From positions 1 to 34,151 of the forward strand of contig CAIRUC010000030.1 of the NCBI GenBank assembly GCA_903881665.1: 34,151 bases of DNA, in the 5' to 3' direction. This document shows, one piece after another, positions 1 through 7,063 of this stretch. The notes below the pieces were generated by a model. The model did not search any database and was not told the origin of the DNA. It saw only the letters and a program-made list of their open reading frames with translations. Positions within the stretch are counted from its first letter, which is position 1; each line of letters begins with the position of its first letter. Origin of the DNA: an uncultured Bacteroidota bacterium. Lineage in GTDB: Bacteria; Bacteroidota; Bacteroidia; AKYH767-A; OLB10. A program made the position numbers and the translations under genes.

Positions 1-1159
1 CAATTTTTCGGTTATAAAACTTCGTTTCCACCATTTTTCGGGCATTATTACCTATCAAAATTAACAATTCGGGGTGACTTAACGCATGCTTAATTTTAGC
101 AATAAATTCATCTGGGGTATTGGCAATAATAACTTCTTGTCCGTCGATTGCAGGAATACCTTCCAAACCAATTGAAGTAGTAATGATTGCTTTTCCGAAG
201 GCCATACCTTCTATTATTTTCACTCTCATTCCACTTCCGCTAAACAATGGAACCACCATTAATTTTCCATCGGCAAAATAAGATTCTATTGACTCCACTT
301 TATCGGAAACAGATACACGATCAGATTTGAAATTAAAAAATGCAGGAGGCATTCTCTTTCCGGCAAATTTGAAGCGAACCTCAGGCCTATCGACGCTTAA
401 TTTAGGCCATACTTCCTGCAAGAACCACTTAATACCTTCTTGGTTTGGAAGCCAATCCATTGCTCCTAGATGAAACAACATATTGCCTTCTGGCATTGAC
501 AAACAAGGATAATTTTTCAAATCGACACCAATAGGAGCCACGTGAATAGGAACAGTTGCACCCATCGCCATCAACTGCTCCTTATCTTCTCTCGTTAAAG
601 CGGCAATAGCATCTACCCTATTTAATGCCCCTATTTCATAATGCTTCAATCGTCTATATAATAAATTCAAATACCAACGGCGCAATGGGTTTGTTGCATT
701 CATTGCCAAACGTTGCCAAATTAAATGCTCAATATTATGCGTTCGCAAAACGACTTTCGCTTTCGAATATCGTCGAATTGTTTCGATATAAGGCACCATA
801 TACAAACTCTCCAATTGTATAACATCAAACTCTTCATTCACTAGAATTTCAATTAATTTTTGTTCAAATTCCTGACGAATAAAACGGATAATATTATACG
901 ATTCACTTGTAAATAAATTTAAAATTGCAGCAAATGGTTTTATTCTATTATCGAGGTAAACACCCTCTATCCTTGTCATTGTTTTATAATCCTCATCGAA
1001 TTCATTCAAATCGACCATCTGCTTAATAGTATTAAAAGTAAGCACCTTTAATGTAACCTCGTTTTCAGTTATTGCTCTCTGAATATTATACATGGCAATA
1101 CTACCTCCATCGTGAGGTGGATAAGGGACTTTAACACAAAGCTGAAGAATATTCGCCAC
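1..1159 (-). CDS. GT4-type glycosyltransferase, 3' end cut by window edge
   Basis: Translating the minus strand from a GTG at 1159 gives an open frame of 386 codons that runs off the left edge. It starts VANILQLCVKVPYPPHDGG, the N-terminal glycine-rich acceptor-side loop typical of GT-B enzymes. HNIEHLIWQRL lies mid-protein, then FHLGAMDWLPNQEG. Near the end is VPLFSGSGMRVKIIEGMAFG, the nucleotide-sugar binding region with the conserved Glu of GT4 enzymes. Family members are usually 370-400 residues, so only a few C-terminal residues should be missing. Function (known family): transfer of a sugar from an activated donor to a cell-surface glycan or lipid; the acceptor cannot be told from sequence. 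The gene begins 2 nt after the stop of the LptF-like gene, so the two are probably cotranscribed and translationally coupled. GTG was chosen because the conserved N-terminal motif starts right after it; the first ATG lies beyond that motif. Confidence 0.88.
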   Translation of the reverse strand, partial: MANILQLCVKVPYPPHDGGSIAMYNIQRAITENEVTLKVLTFNTIKQMVDLNEFDEDYKTMTRIEGVYLDNRIKPFAAILNLFTSESYNIIRFIRQEFEQKLIEILVNEEFDVIQLESLYMVPYIETIRRYSKAKVVLRTHNIEHLIWQRLAMNATNPLRRWYLNLLYRRLKHYEIGALNRVDAIAALTREDKEQLMAMGATVPIHVAPIGVDLKNYPCLSMPEGNMLFHLGAMDWLPNQEGIKWFLQEVWPKLSVDRPEVRFKFAGKRMPPAFFNFKSDRVSVSDKVESIESYFADGKLMVVPLFSGSGMRVKIIEGMAFGKAIITTSIGLEGIPAIDGQEVIIANTPDEFIAKIKHALSHPELLILIGNNARKMVETKFYNRKI

Positions 1160-1161
1160 TA

Positions 1162-2574
1162 TTATTTTTTATTTTTTGAAAATTTTCGAAAGAAATTACG
1201 ATAAACATCTCCATCAAAAATAACCGAATCATGCGTTGCTTTATAAATTAAAAATATTCCTACAGGCAACAAAATAGCCGACGATAACCACATCCCTTTA
1301 AAGGGAGGAATTACTGCCTCCTTCGACATTTTCTCGCCAGTGATACTTGCTACATGGTAAGTAAGGAAGAATATGATTGAAACGACCAAAGGCATCCCCA
1401 AACCACCTTTACGAATAATTGCTCCTAATGGTGCCCCAATGAGAAACAATATAAAACAAGCCGCCGATAATGTGAGTTTACGGTGCCATTCAACTTTGTA
1501 CTTTGCTATTTGATAATTTCTCCCGTCCATATCCTCTTTGGTTCCGTTCATATAGGCCTGTATTGAACGAGCTTGATTTAAAGCATTTTCATAAATAACA
1601 TCACGACTTCCACTAATAAAATAATCATTTTTGATTGGAGCTGTCTTTTTCATATTCAGAAGAAAGTCGGAAGAATCACGTAAGAATAAGCAATAAGGCT
1701 TTAAGTTATTATCAATTTCGGCCATTCGACCAATATTGCTTATTTCAAAACTATCGATGCTTGAACTTAACTGAGACATATTCATCATTTGATGACCGCC
1801 TTTAAACAAATCTTCATTTGTTCTGCTCAATTTAAACGAAGATAAATCAAATCGAATTTTATATTCTTTAAATCCGTTTCTCATCAACGGGTGTGAATCG
1901 ACACCATACTTAATTTTATTTTGCTCCTCATAGCTTTTACCATTAAATAAAGTAAGAATTAGAAACTTCTGATCGGCAGATGTTTCCATTTTACCTGATT
2001 CGGCAATTACCACTTTTTTATTGCCTTCGTGATCGGTATGATCATAAATCATTACGTTTCGAATGGTATGTCCATCTTTATCCTTCTGCCCCACTTTAAT
2101 ACTATACCCATCAATGCCGTTATAAAACACCCCTTCTCGAATCGACATGGAAGGTTTTTGTTGGCGGATATCGTACAACAACGACCCCATTTTCAGATTT
2201 GTATAAGGAAGCACATTATTCGAAAAGTAAAAGGCGGTAACGCTAATCATTACAGCCACAAAAAACAATGGCTTCATTAGTCGCTGTAAGGAAATTCCAG
2301 AAGCTTTTGCTGCCGTAATTTCGAAATGCTCGGCCATGTTACCGAAAGTCATGATGGACGAAACCAAGATAGCAAGTGGCAATGCCAACGGAACTAAGTT
2401 AGCTGAGGTGTAAAATAACAGTTCGGCTATGACATTGCCATCGAGCCCCTTTCCGATCAAATCGTCGATGTATTTCCATAGGAATTGCATAAGCAACACA
2501 AAAAGCGCTATGAAAAAAGTAAGGAAAAAAGGTCCAATAAATGAACTGAGAACCAGTTTATGAAGTTTTTTCAC
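1162..2574 (-). CDS. LptF/LptG-family permease (lipopolysaccharide export)
   Basis: Inner-membrane permease of the YjgP/YjgQ family. In the Lpt system these proteins pair with the LptB ATPase to extract LPS and push it towards the periplasmic LptC-LptA bridge. The protein (470 residues from the GTG) has three N-terminal membrane segments (about residues 11-35, 55-75 and 100-122), a long periplasmic beta-rich part, and three C-terminal segments ending with a short lysine-rich tail. The stretch NNVLPYTNLKMGSLLYDIRQ after the third helix is characteristic of the Bacteroidota form. The frame can be opened at TTG 2577 or GTG 2574; I prefer GTG because the protein then starts VKKLHKL, as in relatives. 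Length is normal for Bacteroidota members, which are longer than the roughly 360-residue E. coli proteins. The next gene downstream is a glycosyltransferase 2 nt away, consistent with an envelope-glycan role. Confidence 0.92.
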   Translation of the reverse strand: MKKLHKLVLSSFIGPFFLTFFIALFVLLMQFLWKYIDDLIGKGLDGNVIAELLFYTSANLVPLALPLAILVSSIMTFGNMAEHFEITAAKASGISLQRLMKPLFFVAVMISVTAFYFSNNVLPYTNLKMGSLLYDIRQQKPSMSIREGVFYNGIDGYSIKVGQKDKDGHTIRNVMIYDHTDHEGNKKVVIAESGKMETSADQKFLILTLFNGKSYEEQNKIKYGVDSHPLMRNGFKEYKIRFDLSSFKLSRTNEDLFKGGHQMMNMSQLSSSIDSFEISNIGRMAEIDNNLKPYCLFLRDSSDFLLNMKKTAPIKNDYFISGSRDVIYENALNQARSIQAYMNGTKEDMDGRNYQIAKYKVEWHRKLTLSAACFILFLIGAPLGAIIRKGGLGMPLVVSIIFFLTYHVASITGEKMSKEAVIPPFKGMWLSSAILLPVGIFLIYKATHDSVIFDGDVYRNFFRKFSKNKK

Positions 2575-2597
2575 CAATCAATTGTAGTATTACGTTG

Positions 2598-2616
2598 CAA
2601 AAATAACCTAAGTTTG
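2598..2616. promoter_or_regulatory. Divergent -7-like elements between the permease gene and the 195-aa gene
   Basis: Two octamers match the Bacteroidota -7 consensus TAnnTTTG back to back. TATTTTTG is on the minus strand (2598-2605), facing the permease gene. TAAGTTTG is on the plus strand (2609-2616), facing the 195-residue gene. No well-spaced -33 TTTG was found for either: the nearest for the minus-strand one is about 26 nt away. The call therefore rests on the -7 boxes alone. Confidence 0.35.
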
Positions 2617-2645
2617 ATTGCGGACCATCATCAAAACCCGATATT

Positions 2646-3233
2646 ATGCCCTACTTCGACGAAAGAACCATTCAAATTTTGAACAATAAGCAGTTTTACA
2701 TGGACTTGATACATGCCGAAACGAAAGTGCAATCACTTTTAGAATCGTGTTCGAATGAAATCAGAGCCAAACTAGAAGATGTTTTGCCCTCCAATTCAGC
2801 GCTTTTAAAGTCGGCGGCGAAAACTACCAGGGGGAATAATTTTTTAGGGTATCCATGGACGATCATAGATTTTCCGAGAAGCTTTGAAGCTGACGGATTT
2901 TTAGCACTCAGAACTTTATGTTTAAGGGGGCATTGTTTTTCGATCACGCTGCATTTGTCGGGCGAAACATTTAAACGATATGCAGACAGAATAACGCAAC
3001 GATTACACGAAATTCCTAGTGACTATTTTATCAGCATCAACGCTGATGAATGGATGCACATTATTGATGAAAAAAATTATGTACCCCTCAACGATAAAAA
3101 AATTAATTTGAGTCAAGAAATAAGGAAGTCGAATTACCTAAAAATCGCTCGTAAAATTTCATTCGAAGATGCTGAAAAACTGCCTACTCAAGTTACAGAA
3201 GCAGCCCTCTTGCTATTTAATCTACTTCGATAA
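2646..3233 (+). CDS. Conserved-looking hypothetical protein, 195 aa
   Basis: I do not recognise this protein with confidence. It is soluble, without signal peptide or membrane helices. The N-terminal third is helical and charged (ILNNKQFYMDLIHAETKVQ). It is followed by GYPWTIIDFPRSF (about residues 68-80), an aromatic/proline segment that looks like a conserved core, and then a beta-rich stretch with GHCFSITLHLSG. The C-terminus is helical (residues 150-195). Base composition and codon use resemble neighbouring genes and the gene has its own intergenic space upstream, so I consider it real. It is monocistronic and ends 3 nt before the stop of the convergent START-like gene. Confidence 0.75.
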   Translation: MPYFDERTIQILNNKQFYMDLIHAETKVQSLLESCSNEIRAKLEDVLPSNSALLKSAAKTTRGNNFLGYPWTIIDFPRSFEADGFLALRTLCLRGHCFSITLHLSGETFKRYADRITQRLHEIPSDYFISINADEWMHIIDEKNYVPLNDKKINLSQEIRKSNYLKIARKISFEDAEKLPTQVTEAALLLFNLLR

Positions 3234-3236
3234 AAA

Positions 3237-4331
3237 TCACAAACTACCTAATAACATCCTTAGATTTTGAACTTGTGTTTCCCATAAACGGATGGAAGTT
3301 TCCTTATCTCCTGGGTTTGCAAAATCTGTAATTTCTAATGCAATATCTGAAGTAATATCATCTTCTTTTATCTCGAACTGAAAATAGGTTCCATCGGTAT
3401 CATCCAACCATTGAAATCGCACCAATTGTTGGTCTTTAATTGCAACCAATTTAGCGTATGATTCGCCACCTTCCCAAACGAAAGTATAGATACGATCTTT
3501 TGTTCGAACCTCATCGGCAAACCAACCAGCTAATCCACTTGAGTCACTTAAACAATTAAATAAAATCTTAGGCGATGAACGAAACTCGAATTCTAGAGAA
3601 TATTTTACCTTATTAGTAATAATAGGTTCTATTAGTTTTAAAGGCGGCTCTTTAAACCTTACAACAGGCTTAGGTGTAGGTGTTGTGCCGGCCTGAATGC
3701 GAGGTCGCACCTTATTAAGATCCATTGTTTCTTCCAACTCTTTAATCGCCTTAGCGGCCTTTACGTGCAAAGGATCCAATTTATCGTCGGGTCTTTCAAC
3801 CTTTTTATCTTGCTTAATTTCCTTAACGGGAGGTGTACTATTTTTAGTGCTTTTTTTATCGTTCTTTGGGGATGAAGCAACTTTTACTACCGCCTTTTTC
3901 GAAACAATTTTATTCTCTTTTTCTTTCACATTAACCTTAATAGAAATTGGTGGTTTACCAACAATCTTTTCAGCAGCAAGAGCCTTTGCGACGGGCTTTT
4001 TATTGACAGAGTTTTCAATTAACTTAGTTATTGGTTTTTGGGGTGCTGACTTTTGTGCCGAAGTAACTTTTGCAGTTGCTTTAACAGGCGCTGATTTTTT
4101 TACCTCAACATTTTTAGAAGAGACTTTAGCAGTAACAATAGGCTTCGCAGCTACTTTCTTTGATGCAACTGACTTCTTTGCAACCGGAGCTTCCTTTTTT
4201 GTAGGTACTTTTGCCTTTATAGCAACCGATTTAGGAGCAGGTTTCTTAGAAACATTTGCTTTTTTTATCGGAGCAGCCTTTGAAGGTGAAGACTTCTTAG
4301 CCGGTTTAATCACTTTTTTCGAATTCGCCAT
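3237..4331 (-). CDS. START-like domain protein with histone-H1-like Lys/Ala/Pro-rich N-terminal tail
   Basis: A two-part protein of 364 residues. Residues 1 to about 235 are low-complexity and very basic, made of K, A, P, S and V in motifs such as KKSSPSKAAP, VAKKSVASKK and KPVAKA. They resemble the C-terminal tails of histone H1 and of bacterial H1-like proteins. Residues about 240-364 form a compact domain starting KYSLEFEFRSSPKILFNCLS, with GLAGWFADEV, YTFVWEGGES and a terminal helix SIRLWETQVQNLRMLLGSL. This matches the Bacteroidota START-like (SRPBCC/AHSA1-like) domain, normally a stand-alone protein of roughly 125-130 residues. Known: SRPBCC folds bind hydrophobic ligands or partners. 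Inferred: the tail could bind nucleic acid or another polyanion. Start: ATG 4331 is the only start before the tail. The tail is encoded in one uninterrupted frame, so it is unlikely to be a frameshift product. Confidence 0.85.
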   Translation of the reverse strand: MANSKKVIKPAKKSSPSKAAPIKKANVSKKPAPKSVAIKAKVPTKKEAPVAKKSVASKKVAAKPIVTAKVSSKNVEVKKSAPVKATAKVTSAQKSAPQKPITKLIENSVNKKPVAKALAAEKIVGKPPISIKVNVKEKENKIVSKKAVVKVASSPKNDKKSTKNSTPPVKEIKQDKKVERPDDKLDPLHVKAAKAIKELEETMDLNKVRPRIQAGTTPTPKPVVRFKEPPLKLIEPIITNKVKYSLEFEFRSSPKILFNCLSDSSGLAGWFADEVRTKDRIYTFVWEGGESYAKLVAIKDQQLVRFQWLDDTDGTYFQFEIKEDDITSDIALEITDFANPGDKETSIRLWETQVQNLRMLLGSL

Positions 4332-4378
4332 AACGCGAAAATGTTAGTTAATTGTTGATGTTGTCAAAACGACGATGC

Positions 4379-4408
4379 GAAATATAGTTAAAAAACAATA
4401 CGAACAAA
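4379..4408 (-). promoter_or_regulatory. Predicted promoter of the START-like gene
   Basis: On the minus strand TTTG (4405-4408) is followed after 18 nt by TATATTTC (4379-4386). This differs from the Bacteroidota -7 consensus TAnnTTTG only in the last base. Transcription would start about 45 nt upstream of the ATG at 4331. Confidence 0.42.
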
Positions 4409-4427
4409 TAAAGAATTGTAATTTTCA

Positions 4428-5081
4428 ATGAACAACGATAAAACAAACGACCATAGAGTACAAATGGCCAAAAGCAGTAGGTTGATTTTGTGGATAATTG
4501 GCTCAATTACAGCAATTATTGGCGCATATTATTCCCAATTCGGCATTTTATTCCATTTAAAATCAGCACTTCTGACTTGGTTTTCAAGCTGGTTTTTGGC
4601 TTTTGGCTGGATCCTACAAACCTGGTATTACGCAACGATTGATGAAGAAAAGGCAGAAAGCAGCAGTGGAATTATGTCGCTAAGTTCAAATCCGTTGATG
4701 CTTAGTGATTACCTAATGATCAGTTCATTAATTACAATGGCCCTTCATCCTGTTATATTTATAAGTTGGATCATTTTTGTTAAAATATTGATGCAATATA
4801 TGATGACAGGTCGCGTACATTTAGTTTTTTATAAAATCGAGAATTTCACTTTTAAAATTGGACAGTATCGAGAAAGTGGCCACAAACTAAACATTGCGAA
4901 GGGCTTGAAATCATCATCTGTCACAGCCATCTTCGCGTTAATTATATTAATGGTTGTCCTTGCATTAAGAAGTCGTGTAATAAACAGAGCACTTCCAATA
5001 GAAGTTGAAACAGGAGGTATTCTATTATTAACTGTATTTATATTTATCAAAATATACCTCACCATAAATCAAAAAAAATAA
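4428..5081 (+). CDS. Multi-pass membrane protein of unknown function, 217 aa
   Basis: No family recognised with certainty. About five hydrophobic segments are visible: residues 18-36, 45-65, 90-118 (probably one long helix or a hairpin), 163-183 and 195-213. A charged cytoplasmic-type linker (YYATIDEEKAESS) lies between the second and third, and a basic loop (FKIGQYRESGHKL) follows the third. The layout loosely recalls small methyltransferase-like or isoprenylcysteine-methyltransferase-like membrane proteins, but I cannot see their conserved RHP-type motif, so no function is assigned. The gene is followed 14 nt later by the alcohol dehydrogenase gene, so the two are probably cotranscribed. 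The -7-like octamer TAATTTTC (4419-4426) ends one base before the ATG. Confidence 0.78.
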   Translation: MNNDKTNDHRVQMAKSSRLILWIIGSITAIIGAYYSQFGILFHLKSALLTWFSSWFLAFGWILQTWYYATIDEEKAESSSGIMSLSSNPLMLSDYLMISSLITMALHPVIFISWIIFVKILMQYMMTGRVHLVFYKIENFTFKIGQYRESGHKLNIAKGLKSSSVTAIFALIILMVVLALRSRVINRALPIEVETGGILLLTVFIFIKIYLTINQKK

Positions 5082-5095
5082 AGTCAAAAAGTATC

Positions 5096-6256
5096 ATGAA
5101 TAATTTCGAATTTAAAAATCCAACGAAAATAATTTTCGGAAAAAACACCATTATTAAACTAAGCACAGAGATTCCGAAAGAAGCGAAAGTACTAATGCTA
5201 TACGGTGAAGGAAGCATTAAAAAAAATGGAATATACGAACAAGTAACTTCGGCACTATCAGAAATTAATTTTCTTGAATTTGGAGGAATACCAGCAAATC
5301 CCGAATATGCCATTTTACTAAATGCATTAGCGCTCATAAAAAAAGAAAAAATCACGTATCTACTTGCGGTAGGTGGCGCTTCAGTAATTGACGCCACTAA
5401 ATTTTTAGCTTCTGCTGCGCTATTTAACGGAGTTGAACCATGGGATATAATAAAAAACAAAATTCGTACGGAAACTGCGATGCCATTTGGCACAGTGCTT
5501 ACTCTTCCTGCTACAGGATCAGAAATGAATTCGGGTGCGGTAATTACACGAAAAGAAACAGGAGAGAAATTAGGCATGGGTGGCCCAGGCTTATTTCCGC
5601 AATTCTCAATTTTAGACCCTGAAGTAATTAAATCGATTCCTCCTCGACAAATTCAAAACGGAATAATTGATGCTTTCACACATGCTTTAGAGCAATACAT
5701 AACCTACCCAATCGAAGCAAAACTCCAAGACCGATTTACGGAAAGTATTATGCAAACGCTAATTGAAATAGCCCCTATTATCACGAAAGACACAAGTAAC
5801 TATAAGGCAGCCTGTGATTTTATGTGGTGCTGTACGATGGCCTTAAACGGACTCATCCAAAAAGGAGTTCCTACCGACTGGGCATTACATACGATGGCTC
5901 ACGAATTAACAGCCATATTTGGAATTGATCATGCTCGCACGTTAACTATTATAGCTCCTAGCTACTACCAATATAAATTTGAAAATAAAAAAGAAAAGTT
6001 AGCTCAATATGGCCAACGCGTATGGGGAATAACAGAAGGCAGTATCGAAGAAAAAGCAACACAAGCAATTGCCAAAACAACAGTTTATTTTAAAGAATTA
6101 GGAATGCCAATAAAATTATCTGAATGCACGCAAGCGTACGAAGGCACTGCAGAAAAAATTGCAGCCACCTTTGAAAAAAGAGGATGGAATGCACTTGGCG
6201 AAAAGAAAGACATTACCCCCTCAGATGTAAAAGATATAATTACAATGAGTTATTAA
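5096..6256 (+). CDS. Iron-containing alcohol dehydrogenase, YqhD/BDH-like
   Basis: Group III (iron-dependent) alcohol dehydrogenase of the YqhD/butanol-dehydrogenase type, which reduces aldehydes with NAD(P)H in the cytosol. The 386-residue length matches YqhD (387). The N-terminal Rossmann part contains VGGASVIDATK (92-102), the family's GGGSxxDxxK pyrophosphate loop, with Ala in place of the third Gly. Metal ligands line up with those of YqhD: D192 and H196 (IDAFTHALEQY), H265 (ALHTMAHEL) and H279 (GIDHARTL). LTLPATGSEMN (136-146) is the conserved substrate/cofactor loop. Candidate physiological substrates are short-chain or lipid-peroxidation aldehydes. This is a family inference only; nothing nearby fixes the substrate. 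It sits 14 nt behind a membrane-protein gene. Confidence 0.93.
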   Translation: MNNFEFKNPTKIIFGKNTIIKLSTEIPKEAKVLMLYGEGSIKKNGIYEQVTSALSEINFLEFGGIPANPEYAILLNALALIKKEKITYLLAVGGASVIDATKFLASAALFNGVEPWDIIKNKIRTETAMPFGTVLTLPATGSEMNSGAVITRKETGEKLGMGGPGLFPQFSILDPEVIKSIPPRQIQNGIIDAFTHALEQYITYPIEAKLQDRFTESIMQTLIEIAPIITKDTSNYKAACDFMWCCTMALNGLIQKGVPTDWALHTMAHELTAIFGIDHARTLTIIAPSYYQYKFENKKEKLAQYGQRVWGITEGSIEEKATQAIAKTTVYFKELGMPIKLSECTQAYEGTAEKIAATFEKRGWNALGEKKDITPSDVKDIITMSY

Positions 6257-6345
6257 ACAAATGTACCTGAGTAAGTTAAAAAAAACATAATGCGATTTAA
6301 TTGAAGATGCTTAAATTAGCAAATAATGGATAGTTAAAAACCATC

Positions 6346-7059
6346 ATGACGATACAAAATACAACTAAAATACGAGTCGCTATTTTTTCCTTCAAAGAAA
6401 TAGCTGCTCAATGTATTCGATCAAAATGGTTTAAATATTCATTTTTACTGCTATTTATTATACTAACAATAATAACTAGGCAATGTAATAATTCAGTAGA
6501 AAATGAATCAAAGGGATATATCTTTAGTGATCTTAATAAAATACCAGCCAACAAAGTCGGCGTATTATTAGGCACTAGTCGTCACCTAACTAATGGCGCA
6601 CCTAATCCTTTTTTCTATTATAGAATAAAGGCGACCTCTGCCCTATTCTTCTCAGGCAAAATCAGATATATTTTAGTAAGTGGCGACAATCGATTTTTCA
6701 GCTATAATGAACCACGTGAAATGCGACGCGAACTAATGCGAGCTGGAATTCCAGACACCTCCATTATTATGGACTTTGCAGGTTTCAGAACTTTAGATTC
6801 GGTAGTAAGAGCTAAAAAAGTTTTCGGATTAAAAAAGTTCACTATCATCTCACAAGAATTTCACAATGAGCGAGCAATTTACATTGCTCGTTTTAACGAT
6901 ATCGATGCGGTAGCATATAACGCAGTAGATCCGCCAGATGACTTTACATTAAAAGTAAGAATACGCGAATATTTTGCAAGAGCAATGGTTGTGATAGACC
7001 TCTATCTCCTCAAAAAGAAACCTTACTTTTTAGGAAATCCGGTAAAGATTGGAAGTTAA
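6346..7059 (+). CDS. SanA/YdcF-family (DUF218) membrane-anchored protein
   Basis: A single-pass inner-membrane protein with a periplasmic DUF218 domain. After a 28-residue basic start, one membrane helix spans about 29-44. The domain follows with VGVLLGTSRH (71-80), the YILVSGDN strand and nucleotide-like loop (108-115), EMRRELMRAGIP (125-135), DFAGFRTLDS (143-152) and ISQEFHNERA (168-177). This is the motif series of SanA, the E. coli protein linked to vancomycin exclusion at high temperature, and the length (237) also matches SanA (239). The biochemical activity of the family is not settled; a role in envelope or peptidoglycan precursor homeostasis is the usual view. An 89-bp gap separates it from the dehydrogenase, so it may have its own promoter. 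A second family member lies at 26774-27367. Confidence 0.9.
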   Translation: MTIQNTTKIRVAIFSFKEIAAQCIRSKWFKYSFLLLFIILTIITRQCNNSVENESKGYIFSDLNKIPANKVGVLLGTSRHLTNGAPNPFFYYRIKATSALFFSGKIRYILVSGDNRFFSYNEPREMRRELMRAGIPDTSIIMDFAGFRTLDSVVRAKKVFGLKKFTIISQEFHNERAIYIARFNDIDAVAYNAVDPPDDFTLKVRIREYFARAMVVIDLYLLKKKPYFLGNPVKIGS

Positions 7060-7063
7060 TTAA

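Noticed and set aside
625..822. Short plus-strand open frame
   Set aside because: Lies opposite the glycosyltransferase gene, which runs across 1-1159 on the minus strand with clear GT4 motifs.
3697..4347. 216-residue open frame opposite the Lys/Ala-rich tail
   Set aside because: Antisense image of a low-complexity AAA/GCT-rich region; the Phe/Ala/Thr-rich translation has no domain features, while the minus-strand frame continues into a recognisable START-like domain.
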